Shown here piece by piece: positions 36,421 to 45,600 of a stretch of 64,000 bases of DNA (its first letter is position 1; the number at the start of each line of letters is the position of its first letter). The stretch covers positions 2,121,501-2,185,500 of the forward strand of contig JADJPA010000001.1 in NCBI GenBank assembly GCA_016713505.1, read 5' to 3'. Made by a program: the position numbers and the translations under genes. The notes under the pieces are model-generated. The model did not search any database and was not told where the DNA came from. It saw nothing but the letters and a program-made list of their open reading frames with translations. The stretch comes from Candidatus Competibacteraceae bacterium. Lineage in GTDB: Bacteria > Pseudomonadota > Gammaproteobacteria > Competibacterales > Competibacteraceae.

Positions 36421-37689
36421 TTATTCCCCGTTAGAAGCTGATACTTCACTCGCCCATCCAAGGGCCTGCAATTGCATCTGATTGAAGTGAGAAAGCGGCA
36501 GTTGCGGAAATTCCCGCAACCGGCCGGCCAACTCACCAAATTGATTGCGCTCGAACGATCGGACGATTCCGAGCAACCGCCCCAACACCCCCTCGCCGTC
36601 CAACAACGCCGCGCGCACCGGATCGGCCAGATTCAGCTCTCTGAGTAGTTCCGGCAGCGGCGCGCCAAACAGCGCATCCAACAACGACAGCACCCCGACC
36701 ATGAAGGCTTGATCGGCCTGCCCGCGGTTTCCGGGAACGATGCTGCCCATCATCAGCTCCATGCACTTGCCACGGGTGGCGGCCAGCGTCAATAACGGCT
36801 GTCCCGGTGAGGCGCCCTCGGCCCGCTGGGTAAACAACAACAACTGCAACCAGCGTTGCAGTTGTCTGCGCCCCAGCATCGCAATCGCATGACGCAAGGA
36901 ATCGATCTTGCCCGGCAATCCAAACGCGACCGAATTCACCAGCCGCAGCAGGTTGTAGGTCAGATTCGGATAGCGCTTGAATTCGTGTTCGAGCTGGCTG
37001 GCCTCGACATCTCCGACCACCAGATTGATCAAGCGCAGCACGCCGACGCGGGCCGGATCGATGCGGCGGCCGACCAGAACCGTCGGCTTGGCGAAATAGT
37101 AGCCTTGAAAAAACTCGAAGCCCTGTTTGAAGCAGGTTTGAAATTGCTCGCCGTCATCGATTTTCTCAGCCAACAATTGGATGGGCCAGCGTTTGAGGTG
37201 CTGGACGATGGCGGGAAGCTGGCCGGCTTCCAGCGCCAGCAAATCCACCTTCACCACATCCACCAGATCCATGATCGGAATTTGTTCGGCTTGAATGCGG
37301 GTGAAGTCGTCTAAAGCCAACCGCCATCCTTTTTGCTTGAGCTCGCGAAGCCGCGCCACTATTGCAGGGGTGAATTCGACGGTTTCCAGGATCTCCAGCA
37401 CGACCCGTTCCGCCGGCAGCAGATCGACCACATCGCTGGCGAGGAAGCGTTCGTCCGCATTGATAAATCCTTGACAATCGCCTAATACGTTGCTCAATCC
37501 AAACTCGACGAACGCTCGAACCACGACCTCGGCGGTCGCCGTGAAATTGTCTTCGATGACGGCGGCATTCCCTCCGCCCGCGCTCCTGAACAACAGCTCG
37601 TAAGCGACGATCCGCTGGCTCCGATCCAGAATGGGCTGCCGTCCGAGGAAAATAGGATTTTCGGCCTGATCAGCATTTTCAGCCGTCAT
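36421..37689 (-). CDS. EAL-HDOD signalling protein (YuxH-like)
   Basis: 422 residues with an N-terminal EAL-type domain (residues 12-210) and a C-terminal HDOD domain (about 215-400). EAL region: YELLFR in place of EALxR, LEILETV, LALDDF without the usual DDFG loop, VKVD, AEKIDD and FFQGYYFAKP. Several catalytic residues are present, but the altered loop suggests it may bind rather than hydrolyse cyclic-di-GMP. HDOD core: LTYNLLRLVNSVAFGLPGKI and the AIAMLGRRQLQRWLQLLLF repeat. Members of this family act as c-di-GMP-responsive or stress regulators. It is immediately followed by the CheZ-like gene. Confidence 0.85.
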   Translation of the reverse strand: MTAENADQAENPIFLGRQPILDRSQRIVAYELLFRSAGGGNAAVIEDNFTATAEVVVRAFVEFGLSNVLGDCQGFINADERFLASDVVDLLPAERVVLEILETVEFTPAIVARLRELKQKGWRLALDDFTRIQAEQIPIMDLVDVVKVDLLALEAGQLPAIVQHLKRWPIQLLAEKIDDGEQFQTCFKQGFEFFQGYYFAKPTVLVGRRIDPARVGVLRLINLVVGDVEASQLEHEFKRYPNLTYNLLRLVNSVAFGLPGKIDSLRHAIAMLGRRQLQRWLQLLLFTQRAEGASPGQPLLTLAATRGKCMELMMGSIVPGNRGQADQAFMVGVLSLLDALFGAPLPELLRELNLADPVRAALLDGEGVLGRLLGIVRSFERNQFGELAGRLREFPQLPLSHFNQMQLQALGWASEVSASNGE

Positions 37690-38452
37690 GACAGCAGGCT
37701 CCGCTACGACCCGGCCTTGGACCGAACCGCGATCTCGGTCTCACGATGGCAAACTGACCGGCCCTTTCGAAGCCGCCCAGTTCCAAAGCGCTGTTGGTAA
37801 GCATGGCTCGCATCGTCAATTTTTCGTCAACCCGTCGGCCACTGTGCCGAATAAATTTTGCTTTGATTAAAACCCTTTTAATTCAAAATGTAAGCCGTCA
37901 GCGGGTTTTCCGAACCCCCACCTTGGCAGTATACTCAGCAGCAGCGCTTCACCTTTTGCAAGGAATGTTCCGACTGTCGATATCCGGGAACCGATACCAG
38001 CATGTTTTATTCAATGATCAGGTGCGCCGCTAGCGACGGCTCCAGCTCTGCAAGCGCTGTCCGCCCCGCGCTTGCAAAGAACCGCACTTTGGCCAGCGCC
38101 GTCTCAAAACAAGACCTAAATCGCCGGTTCGGGTTGCGCCGATTTTTTGACGCTCCAAGGAATCATGCCAATATCGCGGTATTCACTGGCTCAGCCGCCT
38201 ACACTTATTTGAGCGTGGTCCTGCACGGCGGGGAGGCTGCCTGCGTTTGCGACACTCTGCCCTATCCGATCGCCAGCGCCAACCGGCCATCGGCTTTGGA
38301 GCGCGCTCCACATCATTTTACCGACCGGACTCTGGATTATTGGCACGCATGAACCCGTCGAAGCCTTTGTTGCTCGGTACCGCAGCGCGTTCTCCAAGGG
38401 CGCCGCGACTTGATTTTATCGCCGTGATACCCCAGCAGCGAACACCGTTCTC
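37690..38452. other. Long intergenic region upstream of hemE, no gene recognised
   Basis: Roughly 760 bp between divergently placed genes. It contains an AT-rich quasi-palindrome at 37863-37886, TTGATTAAAA, CCC, TTTTAATTCAA. A 116-codon frame at 38002-38352 has random-looking composition and no ribosome site; I do not call it. Promoters for hemE and for the EAL-HDOD gene must lie here, but no clear -10/-35 pair was picked out. Confidence 0.45.
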
Positions 38453-39532
38453 ATGAAGCAGCCGTTGCAAAACGACCGCCTGCTGAGGGCACTGTTGCGA
38501 CAGCCGGTCGATCGGACACCGGTTTGGTTGATGCGCCAAGCCGGCCGCTATTTGCCGGAATATCGCGCCACCCGCACCCGAGCCGGCAGTTTTTTGACAT
38601 TGTGCCAGACGCCGGAACTGGCCTGTGAAGTGACCTTGCAACCTCTGGAACGCTTTCCGCTCGATGCCGCTATTTTGTTTTCCGACATCTTGACCATCCC
38701 CGATGCCATGGGGCTTGGCCTGTCGTTCAGCGAAGGCGAAGGGCCGCGCTTCGCCCGGCCGGTGCGCTCGTCGGCCGACATCGCCCGCCTGGACGCGCCC
38801 GATCCCGAAATTGAACTGCGCTACGTGATGGACGCGGTACGGCTGATCCGCCGTGAATTGGCCGGTCGAGCCCCTTTGATCGGCTTCGCGGGCAGTCCGT
38901 GGACGCTGGCGACTTACATGGTCGAAGGGGGTTCCAGCAAGGATTTCATCTGCGTTAAAGGGCTGCTCTACGATCAACCGAAACTTTTGCATCAACTGTT
39001 GGAGGTCACCGCCCGAGCAGTCACGGCCTATCTAAACGCCCAAACGGCGGCCGGCGCGCAGGCGTTGATGGTATTCGATACTTGGGGCGGCATTCTCTCA
39101 CCGCGCGCCTATCGAGAATTTTCGTTGGAATACATGGCGCGCATCGTCGCCGGTCTGAACCGGGAGGCCGAGCAACAACGAATACCGGTCATTCTGTTTA
39201 CCAAGGGTGGCGGCGCTTGGCTGGAAGATCTCGCCGCGACCGGCTGCGATGCGCTGGGCGTGGATTGGACGGTGGATTTGGGTGAAGCCCGTCGCCGGGT
39301 GGGCGCGCGCGTCGCGTTGCAGGGCAATCTCGATCCCGCCGTGCTGGCCGCCGCGCCTGAGGGCATTCGTGCGCAGACCGCGCGCGTGTTCGCTGATTTC
39401 GGCGCTGGCGACGGCCACGTTTTCAATCTCGGCCACGGCATTCAGCCTTGGACTGATCCCGAACATGTTCGGGTGCTGGTCGAGGCCGCGCGTGAGGCGA
39501 GCGTGCCCTATCATTCCCAAGCGATAGCATGA
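38453..39532 (+). CDS. hemE: Uroporphyrinogen decarboxylase
   Basis: Removes four acetate carboxyls of uroporphyrinogen III to give coproporphyrinogen III in heme synthesis. PVWLMRQAGRYLPEYRATRT contains the substrate-binding arginines; AILFSDILTIPDAMGLGLSF holds the catalytic aspartate; FAGSPWTLATYMVEGGSSKD and LQGNLDPAVL are also conserved. It has 359 residues, close to E. coli (354). Starts at ATG 38453. The NUDIX gene starts about 14 bp after its stop. Confidence 0.97.
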   Translation: MKQPLQNDRLLRALLRQPVDRTPVWLMRQAGRYLPEYRATRTRAGSFLTLCQTPELACEVTLQPLERFPLDAAILFSDILTIPDAMGLGLSFSEGEGPRFARPVRSSADIARLDAPDPEIELRYVMDAVRLIRRELAGRAPLIGFAGSPWTLATYMVEGGSSKDFICVKGLLYDQPKLLHQLLEVTARAVTAYLNAQTAAGAQALMVFDTWGGILSPRAYREFSLEYMARIVAGLNREAEQQRIPVILFTKGGGAWLEDLAATGCDALGVDWTVDLGEARRRVGARVALQGNLDPAVLAAAPEGIRAQTARVFADFGAGDGHVFNLGHGIQPWTDPEHVRVLVEAAREASVPYHSQAIA

Positions 39533-39545
39533 GCGGCGCGAAGTG

Positions 39546-40004
39546 ATGCGCATGACCAACCTCAAACCCGCCTACACCCGGATCTTGTCTTCCGGTGTCG
39601 TGGTGGTCCACTGGAACCGCGATCATTACGATTATTTGCTCCTGAAAGCCTACAACTATTGGGATTTCCCCAAGGGCGTGGTGGAAGTGGACGAATCGCC
39701 CCTGCAAGCGGCCATCCGCGAAGTGGAGGAGGAAACCACCCTGACCGAGCTTCGTTTTCGCTGGGGCGATGTCTACCGGGAAACCTACCCCTATAATCAG
39801 GGTCGCAAGGTCGCGCGCTATTACCTCGCCGAATCCACCACGACCGAAGTTCGGTTGCCCGACAACCCGCAACTCGGCCGGCCGGAACATAGCGACTTCC
39901 GCTGGGTCGACCACACGGAAGCCTGGAGCTTGCTGACCCCGCGCGTGCGCGCGATTCTGGACTGGACGGACGAGATCATGGCCCGGCTCGCCCGGCGGCG
40001 CTAA
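39546..40004 (+). CDS. NUDIX hydrolase, probable dinucleoside polyphosphate type
   Basis: 152 residues. NUDIX box GVVEVDESPLQAAIREVEEE followed by TTL: the glycine, first glutamate and REVEEE of the pattern are in place, while the G near its end is threonine. The small size and YWDFPKGVVEVDESP layout suit the bis(5'-nucleosyl) tetraphosphatase/NTP-type subgroup. Starts possible at GTG 39543, ATG 39546 and ATG 39552 (MTNLKPAYTRIL), none with a strong site; 39546 is a compromise. It follows hemE by 13 bp and precedes a CBS gene. Substrate is not known. Confidence 0.85.
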   Translation: MRMTNLKPAYTRILSSGVVVVHWNRDHYDYLLLKAYNYWDFPKGVVEVDESPLQAAIREVEEETTLTELRFRWGDVYRETYPYNQGRKVARYYLAESTTTEVRLPDNPQLGRPEHSDFRWVDHTEAWSLLTPRVRAILDWTDEIMARLARRR

Positions 40005-40081
40005 CCGACGAGCCCCGCCGCCCGACCATGATTCAGCGCTCGGTTTTCCCCGAACCCATCCCCCACTTATGGAGATCTCCC

Positions 40082-40681
40082 ATGCCTCAACCGTATCAAC
40101 TGCTTCCGTTTCATCATTTTGAAAGCGGCGCCGGTTACTTTCGGCCGAGGCAACAGCTGCCGGAGCACGTCACCGAGGACGATCCGGCTATCAGCGTCAT
40201 GACCGATCTGAGCCAGGTCACCGCTTACACGACAGAACTGTCCACACCCGCCAACAAGGCCCTGGAAATGATGGTCAAGCGCGGCGTTCGGATGCTGTTG
40301 GTGCGCGACGCCGACGGGCAGGTCGTGGGATTGCTCACCAGCCGCGATATCGAGGGCGACAAGCCCAAGCGTATCCTGGCCAAGGCCGGCGGCGCTTGGG
40401 AAGATTTGCTGGTCGCCGATATCATGACCCTCAAGCCCAAGCTGGAGGTGCTATTGATGGAGGACGTGGCGAAGGCGTGCGTGGGCGATATCATCGCCAC
40501 GCTGCGCCACGTCAACCGCCAGCACGCGATGGCGCTGGACACCGATCCCCGGACCGGAAAACCGGCGGTGCGCGGAATTTTCTCCCTGTCCCAGATCGGC
40601 CTGCAACTCGGTTTGGACATCGACCGCTCGCACCGTGCCACTACTTACTCCGATCTTGAGAACGCGAAAACCCCCAAGTAG
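40082..40681 (+). CDS. CBS-domain protein
   Basis: 199 residues with a tandem CBS pair: VTAYTTELSTPANKALEMMV to VVGLLTSRDIEGDKPKRIL, then a second half through VADIMTLKPKLEVLLMEDVA to RGIFSLSQIGLQLGLDI. Such pairs bind adenine nucleotides and act as energy sensors, often in stand-alone proteins of unknown output. Start at ATG 40082 with GGAGATCTCCC upstream; a longer frame from 40028 is not favoured. About 80 bp after the NUDIX stop; convergent with aroB. Confidence 0.85.
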   Translation: MPQPYQLLPFHHFESGAGYFRPRQQLPEHVTEDDPAISVMTDLSQVTAYTTELSTPANKALEMMVKRGVRMLLVRDADGQVVGLLTSRDIEGDKPKRILAKAGGAWEDLLVADIMTLKPKLEVLLMEDVAKACVGDIIATLRHVNRQHAMALDTDPRTGKPAVRGIFSLSQIGLQLGLDIDRSHRATTYSDLENAKTPK

Positions 40682-40725
40682 CCGCGCTTTCCTATAGGGA
40701 GATAGCACCGCCAGGCGGATTGCGC

Positions 40726-41820
40726 TCACTGATCCGCCTTTCCAAGAGGCCGCTGTGTCAGCGTTGCTCGCAACAGGCGCGGATCGACGCCATCGGCGAT
40801 GACCCCGCGTCCCAAACCGCGCAGCAAGATCAAGCGCAGCTGGCCATCCTTGACCTTTTTATCCACCGCCATCAGCCGCAGAAAATCATCGGCGGCCAAT
40901 TCCGCGGGCGGCTCCAGCGGCAATCGGGCGCGGGCGAGCAACGCCCGAACCCGCGCCACTTGCTCCCCGCCCAACCAGCCCAAGCGCGCCGACAGGTCGG
41001 CCGCCAGCAGCAACCCCGCCGCCACCGCCTCACCGTGCAACCAGCGCCCGTAGCCCAATCCGGTCTCAATGGCATGACCGAAGGTATGACCGAGATTGAG
41101 CAGCGCGCGGTCGCCGGTTTCCCGCTCGTCGGCGGCGACGATCTCGGCCTTGTTGCGACAGGAACGTTCGATGGCTTCGGTCAGCGCGGCGGCTTCACGG
41201 GCGAGTAGCCGCTCGATGTGCTGCTCCAGCCACTCCAGAAATGGTAAATCGCGAATCAGGCCGTACTTGATGACTTCGGCCAAGCCGGCGCTGAGCTCGC
41301 GGTCGGGCAAACTGGTCAGCGTCTCCGTATCGGCCACCACGCAAAGCGGCTGATAGAACGCGCCGATCATATTTTTGCCCAGAGGATGGTTGACGGCCGT
41401 TTTGCCGCCGACCGAGGAATCGACTTGCGCTAACAACGTAGTGGGAATCTGAATGAAGGGAACACCGCGCTGGTAGCAGGCCGCCGCAAAACCGGCCATA
41501 TCGCCGATCACGCCGCCCCCGAGAGCCAACAGCGTGCAGTTGCGGTCGAAGCGCTGACCCAACAGAGCGGTAAATACCTCATTCAGAACATCCAACGTCT
41601 TGAATTGCTCGCCGTCGGGGAGGATGATCGCTTCATGGCGCAGCCCGGCCAGCGCCGCGCGGGCGCGATCGAGGTAGCGCGGAGCAACCGTGGTGTTGCT
41701 GACCACCAACACCTGCTGGCCCGGAATATGGGCTCGCCATAGATCGGCTCGATCCAGCAAATCGGGGCCGATGTAAATGGGATAACGGCGGTCGCCGAGT
41801 TCGACGTGAAGCGTTTTCAT
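40726..41820 (-). CDS. aroB: 3-dehydroquinate synthase
   Basis: Second step of the shikimate pathway, closing DAHP to 3-dehydroquinate with NAD+ and zinc. NAD/phosphate stretches GGGVIGDMAGFAAACYQRGV and QIPTTLLAQVDSSVGGKTAV; metal-site motifs RNKAEIVAADERE and LNLGHTFGHAIETGLGYG. It has 364 residues, as in E. coli (362). Starts at ATG 41820, 27 bp after aroK, in the usual aroK-aroB pair. Confidence 0.97.
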   Translation of the reverse strand: MKTLHVELGDRRYPIYIGPDLLDRADLWRAHIPGQQVLVVSNTTVAPRYLDRARAALAGLRHEAIILPDGEQFKTLDVLNEVFTALLGQRFDRNCTLLALGGGVIGDMAGFAAACYQRGVPFIQIPTTLLAQVDSSVGGKTAVNHPLGKNMIGAFYQPLCVVADTETLTSLPDRELSAGLAEVIKYGLIRDLPFLEWLEQHIERLLAREAAALTEAIERSCRNKAEIVAADERETGDRALLNLGHTFGHAIETGLGYGRWLHGEAVAAGLLLAADLSARLGWLGGEQVARVRALLARARLPLEPPAELAADDFLRLMAVDKKVKDGQLRLILLRGLGRGVIADGVDPRLLRATLTQRPLGKADQ

Positions 41821-41847
41821 AAGGTCAAGCGGGATTCTAGTAAGGTT

Positions 41848-42378
41848 TCAAGGTCGATCATCATCCTCCAGCCGGCGCAGGATGTCCCGCACGACTTGTT
41901 TTAATGGCCGGCCTTCGGTTGAAATAACGCAATCCGCCACTTCTCGGTAGAGCGCGTCCCGCTGCTCCAGCAGTTGTACCAAGCGCGTCCGAGGATCGGC
42001 GGTGTTCAGCAGCGGGCGGTTGTTATCGAAATGGGTGCGGCGCAGCAGTTCGTCCACCGAGGCGCACAGGTAGACCACGAAGCCGCGCCCGATCAGACAG
42101 CGGCGGTTGTCGGCGTTAAGAACGGCGCCGCCGCCGGTGGCGAGCACGATGGCCGGACGCTGGGTGAGCTCGGCGATGATGGTTTTTTCGCGGGACCGGA
42201 ACCCCGCCTCGCCTTCCAGCTCGAAAATGAGCGGGATGCTCGCTCCGGCCCGGCGTTCGATTTCGTGATCGCTGTCGGCGAAATCCCGCCGCAGCGTCTG
42301 CGCCAACCGACGGCCGACGGTGGTCTTGCCGGCACCCATCAGACCGACCAGGAAAATGCGAGAGAGAACGGGAGACAT
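41848..42378 (-). CDS. aroK: Shikimate kinase
   Basis: Phosphorylates shikimate at the 3-hydroxyl with ATP. P-loop GLMGAGKT at residues 12-19; shikimate-contact DSDHEIERRAG with the DxD pattern and RSREKTII; ATGGGAV loop in VLATGGGAVLNADN; lid region FDNNRPLLNTADPR. It has 176 residues. Starts at ATG 42378. In most gammaproteobacteria pilQ lies directly upstream; here about 6.7 kb of other genes intervene. Confidence 0.96.
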   Translation of the reverse strand: MSPVLSRIFLVGLMGAGKTTVGRRLAQTLRRDFADSDHEIERRAGASIPLIFELEGEAGFRSREKTIIAELTQRPAIVLATGGGAVLNADNRRCLIGRGFVVYLCASVDELLRRTHFDNNRPLLNTADPRTRLVQLLEQRDALYREVADCVISTEGRPLKQVVRDILRRLEDDDRP

Positions 42379-42534
42379 GGATATGAGGTACGTACGGTGC
42401 GCGCTTGGCCGGATGTTCGATATTCATGCATTGTAATCAAAATATCAGCCCCGTTGCTCCAACCGACGCGGCAACCGGGGATTGACGTAAGCAGTTTCGA
42501 CAGCTTGGCGCTAGATAACCGATATAAATTGTCA

Positions 42535-42551
42535 TTGGCACCACGTTTGCT
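42535..42551 (+). promoter_or_regulatory. Sigma-54 promoter upstream of the PASTA protein
   Basis: TTGGCAC (42535-42541), then TTTGCT (42546-42551): the invariant GG (42537-42538) and GC (42549-42550) are separated by exactly 10 bases, matching the -24/-12 consensus TGGCAC-N5-TTGC. It lies 136 bp before the ATG at 42687. Overlapping sigma-70-like boxes TTGTCA (42529-42534) and TATAAA (42551-42556), 16 bases apart, could also serve. Confidence 0.65.
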
Positions 42552-42686
42552 ATAAAAAAGTTTCAAAATAATGGTGCTATACTTGCTTTATTAACAGGGA
42601 GGATGACGCGGCTTTCTCAGACCGCGCCTTCCGAACAGGGCAGGTGTACCAGCGCTGCAATGCCTTAAAGCGGGGAGCTTTTTCTA

Positions 42687-45600
42687 ATGAGATCAAAAAT
42701 CGGATTCCTGTGCACGTCGTGCCTGCTGGTTTTTATGGGATTGATCCTATCGACCCATCTGGCGTTCGGCGCTTGCACTCCTACCATCACCGCTCCGAAC
42801 GTCGCCGTACCGAATGTCGTCGGACAGACGCAGACCGCCGCTGCCACCGCTCTAACAGGTGCTGGTCTGACTGTCGGCACGGTAACTCCGGCCGGCAGCA
42901 CCGCCACGGATCTCGTGGTCACTCAAACCCCCGCAGCCGGCGCGTGCGCCTTGCCGGGTGATGCCGTCAACCTGACGCTGGCTCCTCCCACCACCGCGCC
43001 CAACGTGGTCGGGCTCAGCCAAGCCGCCGCGCTACAAGCGATTCAGGCGGCGGGCCTGACCGCCACCGTGACCACCGCGGCCAGCTTCGCCGTACCGGCC
43101 GGCACCGTCATCAGCCAAAACCCTACGGCCGGGCTTAATGTCTTTCCCGGCAGCGCCATCGCCATCGTGGTGTCTTCCGGCTCAGGTTTGGACGCCACGG
43201 TTCCGGAGGTCGTTGGCCTCTCGCAAAGCGCCGCCGTTTCCGCCATCCAGACCGCCGGCCTCACCGTCACCGTAACCACCGAAACCAGCACCACCGTTCC
43301 GGCGGGCACCGTCATCAAACAAGATCCGGTGGGAGGCATCAAAGTCAAGCCGGGCAGCCCGGTCGCCATCGTAGTATCCGCGGGCTTCACTCCAACCGCG
43401 GTGCCCGATGTCGTCGGTCAGCCGCTCGCCAGCGCTCAAACCGCGATAACCGGCGCCGGCCTGACGCTTGGGACCGTGACCTTGTCCGCCAGCGATAGCG
43501 TTCCCGCCGGAACCGTTCTATCTCAAAATCCCAGCGGCGGCTCGCAAGCTGCGCCTGCTTCCCCTGTCAATCTGACTGTCTCCTCCGGGCCTACCGCACC
43601 GCCCTCGCCTCCGCCGGTAACACCTGGCGATATTCCCGTGCCAGACGTCAAGGGCCTTCAAAAAACCGCCGCCACCGCCGCCATTCACAACAGTGGCCTG
43701 ATCGTCGGGGCGATCATTCAGAAATATGACGCCACGGTACCTGCCGGTACGGTCATCGACCAAAGTCCGGCCGCCGGCACCTTGGTGGCTGCCGGCGTGG
43801 TCGTCAGCCTGACGGTGTCCCTGGGTCCGGCTGGCGTGGTCACCATTCCCGATGTCAAAGGATTGCTGGAAGACGCCGCAAAAGCCATTCTGCTCAATGC
43901 CGGTTTCACTATCGGCAACGTCCAGAGACAACCTGATCCAACCACGGCGCCCGGCCTCGCCATCGGCACTGATCCAGCAGCCGGCCAGCAAGCCCAACTG
44001 GGTTCGGCGGTCAACCTGATCGTATCCGATGGCTTGTCTCAGCCCCAGCAGTGCGCCGTACCGGATGTCGTCAATCAAACGGTCGAAGACGCCCGTGAAA
44101 TCCTGTTTGCAACGTGCCTGTCCGGAATTGGTTCCGTAACCTTACAAAGCTCCGCTGTTCCGGCCGGAAAAGTGGCGGCCCAATTCCCGGCCGCCGGCAC
44201 CCTGATCGGCTATAACACCACGGTCAACTTGGTCGTGTCTTCCGGCGCGCAGCCGCCCGTGGCCACTCCGAAGGTGGTCGGGATGACGCTGGCTGACGCG
44301 ACTGTCGTACTCAATAGCACCGGTCTGACCGTGGGTGCGGTCTCCCGCCAGACCAGCAATACCGTTGAGAAAGACCGCATCATCAGCCAGAACCCCTTCA
44401 TGACCGCACTCGCCCCGGTGGGCTGGCCGGTCAATTTGGTGGTCTCGCTGGGTCCGGTGCCGGACGATCCGAGCGCCCGCCCGCAAGCGCAGGTTCCGGA
44501 TATTCATGGTCTGACGCTCGCCGCAGCCACCGCGAAGATCGTCAAAGCGGGTTTGCGGGTAGGCTTGGTCGCCAACGAGCGCCATCAAGACGTCCCCGCC
44601 GGGCAGGTGACCCGTCAAAATCCGGCACCCGATACCGTGTTACCGGTCAACGGCCGGGTCAATCTGATGATCTCCTTCGGTCCTTATGCGTACACCCTGC
44701 TGAGCGGACCGGCGTACATCACCAATTACGCGGGCGGCACGGTTTCCATCCTGAACCCGGCAACCGACAAGCTTGTCGATAATATCCCGGCGGGTATCGG
44801 CGCTAGCGGACCTAGCGGAATCGCCGTTCACCCGGATGGAACCAAGCTCTTCGTGGTCAACCGCCCTCAATTCGGGCGGAACGCGGGTTCGGTCACGGTC
44901 ATGGATCTGACCGAACGGCGGGTGATCGGCGCCATTCCAGTCGGCGCGGCGCCGTTGGGCATCGCGGTCGGCCCCACCGGCGAGCGGGTATTCGTCGCCA
45001 ACGAAGGCAGCTTCAGCCTTTCGATCATCGACACCGCCACCAATCAGCCGTTTACCGATCTTAACGTGCCCAGGTTGGCGGCAAACTCCTTCCCGCGCGG
45101 CGTGGCGACGCATCCGAATCCGCTACGGCCGCTGGTGTATGTCACCAACCGCACGGTCAACTCGTTTTCGGACGACGCCACCAATCCTTATGTCGACCAA
45201 TGCGACGCGTTGGTGGCGCGCCCGCCGGTGAACGTCAATCCCGACCAATGCGTTGGCTCGCTGTCGATCTTCGATGCGGATCTGAAGATGCAGGTCGGTT
45301 CGGTGGCGGTCGGCTCGGCGCCGGAGGGTGTCGCCGTCCATCCCGATGGCATGTTGGTCTACGTCGCCAATTCCGGTGATCGAACGATTTCGGTCGTGGA
45401 TACGGTGTTCAACCGGGTGATCGGCGTGATCACGCTCGATGAGTTCGGCGGCGCGCCGCAGCCTTTGGTGCCGCGCGGTATAGCCGTCAGCCCGGACGGT
45501 AACCGGCTCTATGTCACCGACGGCGCGGGCAACCGCTTGTTCGTGATCGACACTACGGCCAATCACGCGGTGGTCGGCGTCGTGCCGGTCGGCAAGAAGC

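Noticed and set aside
38002..38352. 116-codon frame upstream of hemE
   Set aside because: No ribosome site, random-looking composition and no recognisable motif.
40713..40739. Hairpin AGGCGGAT/ATCCGCCT as a terminator for the CBS gene
   Set aside because: It overlaps the stop of aroB and has only TT after it; possible but too weak to call.
42780..44680. Repeated DNA blocks that might be a CRISPR array
   Set aside because: The repeats are in-frame, about 190 bp long and protein-level (PASTA); spacers of uniform size and identical short repeats are missing.
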